From assembly GCA_003511845.1 (NCBI GenBank), contig DOIV01000035.1, forward strand, positions 1-11,374: a stretch of 11,374 nucleotides of DNA. The letters are read 5' to 3'. This document shows positions 6,071 to 11,374 of the stretch, one piece after another (position 1 is the stretch's first letter; every line of letters begins with the position of its first letter). A program made the translations under genes and the position numbers. The notes beneath the pieces are model-generated. The model had not been told where the DNA came from. It saw only the letters and a list, made by a program, of their open reading frames with translations, and searched no databases. The DNA comes from Flavobacteriaceae bacterium. GTDB lineage: Bacteria > Bacteroidota > Bacteroidia > Flavobacteriales > Flavobacteriaceae.

Positions 6071-7036
6071 ATGATAAAAGGGAGTAAAGTAAACCGTAAA
6101 ATGAAAAGCACCAAAAACACAAAAATGATTTTAATATTTTTGGGTGTTTCATTTTTATTTTGGATTTTAATTAAATTATCAAAACCATATATAGATACCG
6201 TTCCTATTAATGTTGAGTATTTTAATTTACCAAAAGATAAAATGTTACAAGAAGAACCCATAAAATCTATTGATGTTACTCTAAAAACATTTGGTTTTGA
6301 TTTAATTAAATATCACTTTTTTAAAAGAAAAGTAACAATAGATTTACAGGCTATAAAACGAAAAGAGAACAATGTGTATTTTCAGCTTTCACAAAATTTA
6401 TTATCGCAACTTTCAACACAATTAATTTCTGACGTTGAAGTATTGGCAATTAAACCAGATACATTGTTTTACATAGTAGGTATGAGTACAACAAAGCATG
6501 TAAAAATTGTACCAGATATTGAAATTAAATACCAATCTGGATATAATTTATTTGGAAATTTAAAAATTGAACCTAATGAGGTTTTAATTTCTGGGCCAGA
6601 GATTTTAATAGATTCAATACTACAAGTAGTCTCTCAAAAAAAAATAGTTACAGACGTTAATTCTTCATTTAAAATTAATATCCCTTTATTAACTTTAGAT
6701 GAGTCGTCAAAGGTTAATTATGAAGTACAAGAAGTTACTGTAAGCGGAGTTGTAGAAAAATTCACTGAAGCGAAATTCACCTTACCGTTTAATATTGAAA
6801 ACTTGCCAGATGGTTATGAAATAAATACTTTTCCTAATAAAGTAGAAATTGTTTTTCAAGTTGGTTTGTCAGATTATAATAAGATAGATATTAATGATTT
6901 TAAAATTAGCTGTGATTATCAAAGGTCTGAAAAAGACGGACTCAATTATTTGATACCTAAGGTGGTTTTAAAGCCGTCTTTTGTGTCTGAAATTAAAATA
7001 ATTCCGAATCAAATAGAATATTTAATAAAAGAATGA
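6071..7036 (+). CDS. YbbR/CdaR-like membrane-anchored protein
   Basis: The 321-residue product has a basic N-terminus (residues 1-18), one membrane helix (about 19-37) and a long extracytoplasmic part rich in beta strands. YbbR-like repeats can be made out around 142-228 (KIVPDIEIKYQSGYNLFGN, then IEPNEVLISGPEILIDSI and VTVSGVVE) and around 235-318. The region 45-135 may hold another, degenerate one. In Firmicutes the YbbR protein CdaR controls the c-di-AMP cyclase CdaA. No cyclase gene is present here, so that role should not be assumed. The start is uncertain: ATG 6071 gives the longest form, while ATG 6101 (Met11) also leaves a basic tail before the helix. The 3' end overlaps coaE by 4 nt (ATGA), suggesting translational coupling. 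Confidence 0.85.
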   Translation: MIKGSKVNRKMKSTKNTKMILIFLGVSFLFWILIKLSKPYIDTVPINVEYFNLPKDKMLQEEPIKSIDVTLKTFGFDLIKYHFFKRKVTIDLQAIKRKENNVYFQLSQNLLSQLSTQLISDVEVLAIKPDTLFYIVGMSTTKHVKIVPDIEIKYQSGYNLFGNLKIEPNEVLISGPEILIDSILQVVSQKKIVTDVNSSFKINIPLLTLDESSKVNYEVQEVTVSGVVEKFTEAKFTLPFNIENLPDGYEINTFPNKVEIVFQVGLSDYNKIDINDFKISCDYQRSEKDGLNYLIPKVVLKPSFVSEIKIIPNQIEYLIKE

Positions 7037-7647
7037 TTATTGTTGGACTTACAGGAGGTATTGGTAGTGGAAAATCAACAGTAGCTGAATTTTTCAGTAA
7101 ATTAGATGTGTCAATTTATGTAGCTGATGTTGAGGCAAAAAAAATAATGAATACTTCTAAAAGTATTAGAAAAAGACTAATTAATGAATTTGGTTCTGAA
7201 GCTTATACAGAAGATCAGCAATTAAACAGAGCCTACCTAGCAGCTATTGTGTTTAATGATAAAGACAAGTTAGATACAATAAATAGTATTATTCATCCCA
7301 AAATAGATAAGCATTTTTCTAAATGGGTACAAAAGCAGAATAGTCCATATGTTATACAAGAAAATGCAATTATTTTTGAGAATAACAATGCTGAAAAATT
7401 CGATTATATCATTGCTGTCACCGCTCCAATTGAGGTGAGAATTAAAAGAGTAATTAAAAGAGATTTAACTACAAAAAAGAATGTGATAGCTAGAATGAAA
7501 AATCAATGGGATGAAGCTAAAAAAAATAAATTAGCAGATTATGTCATCCATAATACAAACTTGGCAGATACTAAAAAGCAAGTTGAATTTATTCATAAAA
7601 AATTACTGAAGCTAATAAAAGAAAAAAAGCTCTTAAATAATTGTTAA
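7033..7647 (+). CDS. coaE: Dephospho-CoA kinase
   Basis: CoaE phosphorylates the 3'-hydroxyl of the dephospho-CoA ribose with ATP, the last step of CoA synthesis, in the cytoplasm. The 204-residue product is of family length. The P-loop GLTGGIGSGKST lies at 5-16. The acidic residue after it is in the VADVEAKKI segment (Asp32), IHP is at 87-89, and QENAIIFE (109-116) corresponds to the family's V-P-L-L-F-E strand. The lid-region motif RMKNQW is at 154-159, followed by ADYVIHN (168-174), the usual C-terminal signature. The start codon overlaps the end of the ybbR-like gene by 4 nt, so translation is likely coupled. A 71-nt gap with repeated GTTAA separates it from the sensor kinase gene. Confidence 0.96.
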   Translation: MIIVGLTGGIGSGKSTVAEFFSKLDVSIYVADVEAKKIMNTSKSIRKRLINEFGSEAYTEDQQLNRAYLAAIVFNDKDKLDTINSIIHPKIDKHFSKWVQKQNSPYVIQENAIIFENNNAEKFDYIIAVTAPIEVRIKRVIKRDLTTKKNVIARMKNQWDEAKKNKLADYVIHNTNLADTKKQVEFIHKKLLKLIKEKKLLNNC

Positions 7648-7708
7648 ATAGTAATTATTTTAGTTAATATTAGTTAAATAAATACCAATACACAATAAGT
7701 TAAGTTAA
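7643..7708 (+). repeat. Cluster of five GTTAA direct repeats upstream of the two-component genes
   Basis: GTTAA occurs at 7643, 7663, 7673, 7699 and 7704, all on the plus strand. The first three are offset by 20 and 10 nt, about whole turns of the helix. The two at 7663 and 7673 belong to a longer 8-base repeat, TTAGTTAA (7660-7667 and 7670-7677). OmpR/PhoB regulators usually bind such tandem half-sites, and one is encoded downstream; binding here is inference. Confidence 0.4.
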
Positions 7709-7713
7709 TTTTG
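7706..7713 (+). promoter_or_regulatory. Candidate -7 box before the sensor kinase gene
   Basis: TAATTTTG matches the Bacteroidota -7 consensus TAnnTTTG exactly, but no TTG lies 17-23 nt upstream. It ends only 5 nt before the kinase ATG at 7719, so transcription from it would give a leaderless or nearly leaderless mRNA. With one element only in an AT-rich gap, chance occurrence is possible. Confidence 0.35.
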
Positions 7714-7718
7714 ATAGA

Positions 7719-9284
7719 ATGAGTAAACGTATTTTTGTACTCTTAATTATTTTAATGAGTATTGCACTTATTGGTATTATTTCAGTACAAATTTATTGGA
7801 TAAACAGTTCAATTGATATTAGAGATAAACAATTTACTAATGATGTGAAATTTGCATTAGCTAATGTTTCTGAAAATATTCAAGAACGAGAAATTAATGA
7901 GTACTATAAAAAATACAAGCCCATAATTGATAGTGTATCTCAATTAAATGGTTTACGAAAAAAAGATTTTTATTTTCAGCAAATTGATACAATTAATAAT
8001 GAAATATTTTCATTTAGACAAAGTATCTTAGAAAGAAATTATAAATCTTCTATTCCATTATTTGAAAATGATTCTTTGACATTTAAAACTTTTTTTGGGG
8101 AAAAAGAAAAAGAAATTAAAAAGATAGACATATCACAAAACGATTTTAAAAACAGTACTCCAGAAGAAAGAATATATGAAGTTGGAAGGTTGAGTAGGCT
8201 AGAAGCTATTCAGTATGAAAATATATTTAAAGATATAGCTCCAAGGCAACCAATTTATAATCGTATAAGTACTACTGAAATATCATTAAATTTAGATAAT
8301 GAGCTGAGAGAGAGAGGTATTGATATACGTTTTGAGTTTGGTGTTTTTGGTGACGGATTAGCAACTAAGGTTAAATCATTAAAATTTAATAATAAAAATA
8401 AAAACAGTTACTCAGTACCTTTATTTATTGACAATGAAGGGGGGAGTGATTATGAATTGTATGTAAACTTCCCTAAAAAGAACGAGTATATATTAGCTTC
8501 AATATCTAATATTTTAATTTTAGGAACTGTTTTTATTTTCATTATTATTTTAGCTTTTGCAAGTGCTATTTATCAATTGATTAAACAAAAACAAATATCA
8601 GAGATAAAAACTGACTTTATAAGTAATATGACTCATGAGTTTAAAACACCTATTGCTACAATAAATTTAGCTTTAGATGCTATAAAAAACCCGAAAATAA
8701 TTAATGATAAAGAAAAGGTTTTACGTTATGTTGAAATGATACGAGAAGAGAACAAAAGGATGCATGGCCAGGTAGAAAATGTATTGCAAATTTCAAGGTT
8801 AGAAAAAAATCAGTTAGATTTAAAGAAAGGAGTTGCTGATTTACACGACATAATAAAAGAAGCTATAAATCATATAGATTTAATTGTAAAAGATAATGAG
8901 GGTTATATTAATTTACATTTAGAAGCTATACAGAGTGAAGTCATGATTAATGAATTTCATTTTACCAATGTAATTGTAAATATTTTAGATAATGCTGTAA
9001 AATATACTAATGAACCTCCTAAAATTAATATTTATACTGAAAATGCAGGTAATTATATTATCCTATCTATTAAAGATCAGGGAATTGGAATGAATAAAAA
9101 TGTTCAAAAACAAGTTTTTGATAAATTTTATAGAGAACAAAAAATAAATATACATGATGTAAAAGGGCATGGTTTAGGCTTGTCTTATGTCAAAAAAATA
9201 GTTGAATACCATCACGGTAATGTTTATGTAGAAAGTGAAAAGGGAAAAGGAAGCACATTCACAATAAAATTACCTTTAATTTAA
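7719..9284 (+). CDS. rprX: Two-component sensor histidine kinase, RprX-like
   Basis: The 521-residue protein is an inner-membrane sensor kinase. TM1 spans about 5-27, a periplasmic sensing region about 28-258 (rich in charged and helical segments), and TM2 about 262-286. No HAMP domain is visible: the HisKA domain begins within roughly 15 residues of TM2. Its H-box reads FISNMTHEFKTPIATI with His306 as the phosphorylated residue. The ATPase domain has the N-box NVIVNILDNAVKYT (Asn425 region), G1 DQGIGM (453-458), the F-box FDKFYRE, and G2 GHGLGLS (483-489), all intact. The architecture and its partner resemble RprX of Bacteroides; the symbol is assigned by that resemblance. It is 12 nt from the response regulator gene, so the two are cotranscribed. 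The signal sensed is unknown. Confidence 0.92.
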   Translation: MSKRIFVLLIILMSIALIGIISVQIYWINSSIDIRDKQFTNDVKFALANVSENIQEREINEYYKKYKPIIDSVSQLNGLRKKDFYFQQIDTINNEIFSFRQSILERNYKSSIPLFENDSLTFKTFFGEKEKEIKKIDISQNDFKNSTPEERIYEVGRLSRLEAIQYENIFKDIAPRQPIYNRISTTEISLNLDNELRERGIDIRFEFGVFGDGLATKVKSLKFNNKNKNSYSVPLFIDNEGGSDYELYVNFPKKNEYILASISNILILGTVFIFIIILAFASAIYQLIKQKQISEIKTDFISNMTHEFKTPIATINLALDAIKNPKIINDKEKVLRYVEMIREENKRMHGQVENVLQISRLEKNQLDLKKGVADLHDIIKEAINHIDLIVKDNEGYINLHLEAIQSEVMINEFHFTNVIVNILDNAVKYTNEPPKINIYTENAGNYIILSIKDQGIGMNKNVQKQVFDKFYREQKINIHDVKGHGLGLSYVKKIVEYHHGNVYVESEKGKGSTFTIKLPLI

Positions 9285-9296
9285 TAATTTAAAATT

Positions 9297-9995
9297 ATGA
9301 CAAATAGAAGAATATTATTAGTAGAAGATGATCCTAATTTCGGTACCGTATTGAAAGATTATTTAATGTTAAATGATTATTCAGTAACTCTTGCTAAAGA
9401 TGGTCTAGAGGGGTTAATTATGTTTAAAAATAATGATTATGATATCTGTATTTTAGACGTAATGATGCCTAGAAAAGATGGTTTTTCTTTAGCAAAAGAC
9501 ATTAGATCAATTAATACTGATATACCTATAGTTTTTTTAACGGCAAAAACAATGAAAGAAGATGTTTTAAAAGGGTATGAATCTGGTGCAGATGATTATT
9601 TAAATAAGCCATTTGATTCAGAGGTTCTATTATATAAAATTAAAGCAATTTTACAAAGAAAAGCTATTGATGTTAGTGCTGAAGATGAAAAGCATGAATT
9701 TCAAATTGGCAAGTTCTTTTTAAATTCAAAATTAAGACATTTATCTTTTGATGGTGGTGAGATTCGTAAGCTTTCTCCTAAAGAAAATAAACTGTTAAAA
9801 ATGTTAGCAACTCATTTAAATGATTTGATGCCAAGAGAATTGGCACTTACAAAAATATGGAGAGATGATAATTATTTCACATCAAGAAGTATGGATGTCT
9901 ATATTGCGAAGCTTCGTAAATATTTAAAACCAGATGTAAACGTAGAAATCATCAATATACATGGTGAAGGTTTTAGACTAGTTGTGAATAATTAG
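9297..9995 (+). CDS. rprY: OmpR/PhoB-family response regulator, RprY-like
   Basis: The 232-residue protein is a DNA-binding response regulator, the evident partner of the kinase 12 nt upstream. The receiver domain (about 4-120) has the acidic pair Asp11-Asp12, the phosphoacceptor Asp54 in ILDVMMP, Thr82 and Lys104 (NKPF). The winged-helix effector domain (about 135-230) shows KLSPKENKLLKML. The recognition region reads SRSMDVYIAKLRKYL (196-210) and the wing IINIHGEGFRLV. The block SMDVYIxKLRK followed by IINIHGxG closely matches what I recall of Bacteroides RprY, hence the symbol. All phosphorylation residues are intact. It could act on its own promoter region (see the GTTAA cluster). A strong hairpin 27 nt after the stop ends the unit. 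Confidence 0.94.
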   Translation: MTNRRILLVEDDPNFGTVLKDYLMLNDYSVTLAKDGLEGLIMFKNNDYDICILDVMMPRKDGFSLAKDIRSINTDIPIVFLTAKTMKEDVLKGYESGADDYLNKPFDSEVLLYKIKAILQRKAIDVSAEDEKHEFQIGKFFLNSKLRHLSFDGGEIRKLSPKENKLLKMLATHLNDLMPRELALTKIWRDDNYFTSRSMDVYIAKLRKYLKPDVNVEIINIHGEGFRLVVNN

Positions 9996-10021
9996 TACTT
10001 ATAATGACTTTTTAGAAAAAT

Positions 10022-10054
10022 AAAAGAGCTATTTCAATAAGGAATAGCTCTTTT
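10022..10054. terminator. Bidirectional terminator between convergent genes
   Basis: A 12-bp perfect stem, AAAAGAGCTATT (10022-10033) with AATAGCTCTTTT (10043-10054), can be extended by a U-G and a C-G pair around an AATAA loop. It carries A-runs on the left and T-runs on the right, so it can work in both directions. It lies between the response regulator stop (9995) and the hydrolase stop (10071). Confidence 0.85.
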
Positions 10055-10070
10055 AAAATTGATGATAAAT

Positions 10071-10949
10071 TTAAAAATTGGTATTGATAAATGCTCTTAA
10101 TTTTGTTATTGTGTCAAATAAATTTTCACCTTCCCAGCCATGGCCTTCATTAGCATATAATGTAAATTCATTTGTGACACTCAACTGATCAAGTTTAGTG
10201 TGCATATCTTTACCTTGAGATTCAGGGACTAAATTATCAAGACCACCATAAAATAAAATTGTTGGCGGTGCAGAGGCTGTTACCACATGATACGGGCTAA
10301 CATTTATAAAGAAATCATTATTATTTTGAAAGTTAACTCCAGTAATTTGTTGTATTAATGCAAAGATATATTTAAAGCCTGGTTTAGTTGAATGCACATA
10401 AGCATCATCCGTAAAGTTTGTAGGGCCAACGATACTGGCTACCAGATCTATTTCATTATTACTGTCATGTGCATAAGCATACAACATAGATAAATGAGCA
10501 CCAGCACTAGTACCAATTAATGCATATTGATTAGAAATTTGATATTCTTCTTTTTTCTGTTTTAATGCTGCAATAATACTTTTAATATCATCTATTTGCA
10601 TTGGAAAAGGGCTATTTCCAATAGAAGCAAGTCTGTAATTAATATTTACAACAGCATAGTCAGGATAACTCTTTTGTAATTCAGTTGCTAATGCATTCAT
10701 GTCTTTTTTATCACCTTCAATCCACCCGCCACCATGAATTAGAATAAAAACTTTAGTTGAAGTAGTATTTCTATCCTTAGGTAAATAAATATCATATTTT
10801 TGTTGTTGATGTTCTCCATACACTACATCTTTAAATTCAGTTTTCTCTAATGGAGTTTCAGTAGAATTATCTTTCTCACAAGAAGTAATACTAATAAATA
10901 GAATTGAAATAGATAGGAGGTAAGTTATTTTATTAAACATTTTTTTCAT
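10071..10949 (-). CDS. Alpha/beta-hydrolase lipoprotein, esterase-like (BD-FAE type)
   Basis: Starting at 10949, the 292-residue product opens with [18 protein letters not shown] and a lipobox I-T-S-C, with Cys24 the predicted lipid anchor. This fits a type II signal peptide. An upstream in-frame ATG at 11027 would add 26 residues and overlap the divergent gene, so I reject it. The hydrolase domain covers about 37-291. It has the oxyanion-hole HGGGW (72-76), the nucleophile elbow GTSAG with Ser148 (146-150), Asp238 in [10 protein letters not shown] and His270 in EGHGW, a complete Ser-Asp-His triad. HGGGW places it in the esterase/lipase group that includes feruloyl-esterase-like and acetyl-esterase-like enzymes. 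It probably hydrolyses esters at the cell surface or in the periplasm; the substrate is unknown. No polysaccharide-utilisation genes are nearby. Confidence 0.9.
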   Translation of the reverse strand: MKKMFNKITYLLSISILFISITSCEKDNSTETPLEKTEFKDVVYGEHQQQKYDIYLPKDRNTTSTKVFILIHGGGWIEGDKKDMNALATELQKSYPDYAVVNINYRLASIGNSPFPMQIDDIKSIIAALKQKKEEYQISNQYALIGTSAGAHLSMLYAYAHDSNNEIDLVASIVGPTNFTDDAYVHSTKPGFKYIFALIQQITGVNFQNNNDFFINVSPYHVVTASAPPTILFYGGLDNLVPESQGKDMHTKLDQLSVTNEFTLYANEGHGWEGENLFDTITKLRAFINTNF

Positions 10950-10971
10950 AATTTTATTCTTATTTGTTACC

Positions 10972-11374
10972 ATGGCACAATTTATTAAATTATATAATGA
11001 AAATCCTAATCCCAAAGCGATAAGCAAAGTGATTGAGGTACTACGTAAAGGTGGATTAATTATTTACCCTACAGATACGATTTACGGTCTAGGTTGTGAT
11101 ATAACTAACGCTAAAGCTTTAGAGAAAATTGCCCGGATTAAAGGTGTGAAGTTAGCAAAATCAAATTTTTCATTTATATGTAATGATTTAAGCCACCTGT
11201 CTGATTATGTAAAACAAATAGATACTCCAATCTATAAAATACTTAAAAGAGCTTTGCCAGGTGCTTACACTTTTATTTTACCAGGTAATAATAAGCTGCC
11301 TAAGGCTTTTAAAAACAAAAAAACTGTTGGTATTAGAGTACCTGATAGTAATATTATTAGAGAAATTGTAAAAG
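10972..11374 (+). CDS. Sua5/YciO/YrdC-family protein (threonylcarbamoyl-AMP synthase-like), 3' partial
   Basis: The gene runs off the right edge, so only 134 residues are visible of a protein that is usually about 200. Translation from ATG 10972 begins [17 protein letters not shown]. Family motifs follow: [21 protein letters not shown] (24-44), then [15 protein letters not shown] (67-80), [11 protein letters not shown] (95-105) and VGIRVPD (119-125). Members use L-threonine, bicarbonate and ATP to make threonylcarbamoyl-AMP for the t6A modification of ANN-decoding tRNAs. The YciO branch, which this resembles, may have a different or weaker activity, so the exact role is uncertain. It is divergent from the hydrolase lipoprotein, with 22 bp between start codons. 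No promoter consensus is visible upstream, and the leader is T-rich rather than A-rich. Confidence 0.92.
   Translation, partial: MAQFIKLYNENPNPKAISKVIEVLRKGGLIIYPTDTIYGLGCDITNAKALEKIARIKGVKLAKSNFSFICNDLSHLSDYVKQIDTPIYKILKRALPGAYTFILPGNNKLPKAFKNKKTVGIRVPDSNIIREIVK

Noticed and set aside
6061..6261. Minus-strand open frame covering the start of the ybbR-like gene
   Set aside because: It mirrors the membrane helix of the ybbR-like protein; hydrophobic codons on one strand often give open frames on the other.
6071..7036. Calling the ybbR-like protein CdaR, a regulator of c-di-AMP synthesis
   Set aside because: No diadenylate cyclase gene is in the window and the neighbours are yajC and coaE, so only the domain family is supported.
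10950..11027. Longer hydrolase start at 11027 (26 extra residues)
   Set aside because: It would overlap the first 56 bases of the divergent Sua5/YciO-type gene and bury the clear lipoprotein signal peptide that begins at 10949.
1..11374. Mobile elements, CRISPR arrays, tRNA or rRNA genes, defence systems
   Set aside because: Reading through the window I saw no transposase, integrase, regularly spaced repeat array, cloverleaf-like sequence, rRNA segment or known defence protein.

Overview
The window looks like a chromosomal segment of a Bacteroidota member, most probably Flavobacteriaceae. The DNA is strongly AT-rich, start codons are preceded by A-rich stretches rather than Shine-Dalgarno sequences, and at least two promoters fit the Bacteroidota pattern TTG-19 nt-TAnnTTTG. 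Several proteins are typical of that phylum: a DUF3276 PUR-family protein, an enlarged NusB, a DUF1573 lipoprotein, and an RprX/RprY-like two-component pair. The assignment rests on pattern recognition, not on a database search.

Layout. (1) 43-1671, plus strand: a tight three-gene envelope cluster encoding a four-helix membrane protein with an internal repeat, a PsbP/DcrB-like lipoprotein and a SIMPL (DUF541)-like secreted protein. It ends in two consecutive hairpin terminators. (2) 1793-4039, minus strand: an MsbA-type ABC exporter half-transporter, followed by the PUR-family nucleic-acid-binding protein, which has its own promoter. (3) 4216-9995, plus strand: a long co-directional block, nusB, DUF1573 lipoprotein, yajC, ybbR-like, coaE, sensor kinase, response regulator. 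A strong promoter lies before nusB. An apparent intrinsic terminator lies between yajC and the ybbR-like gene, and a candidate promoter with GTTAA repeats precedes the kinase, so the block is probably several transcription units. (4) 10071-10949, minus strand: an esterase-like alpha/beta-hydrolase lipoprotein, convergent with the response regulator across a bidirectional hairpin. (5) 10972 to the right edge, plus strand: a 3'-truncated Sua5/YciO/YrdC-family gene, divergent from the hydrolase with only 22 bp between start codons.

Taken together this is mainly core housekeeping: transcription antitermination, Sec accessory function, CoA synthesis, tRNA modification and envelope sensing. I see no phage, insertion sequence, CRISPR array, tRNA or rRNA gene, and no sign of horizontal transfer. 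No stretch of 300 bases lacks a gene; the longest gap (4040-4215) holds the nusB promoter. I did not find a convincing undescribed system. The points most worth checking are the repeat-built membrane protein and its envelope cluster, the terminator inside the nusB-coaE block, the Asp in the exporter's Walker B position, the GTTAA cluster before the two-component genes, and the compact divergent start at 10949/10972.
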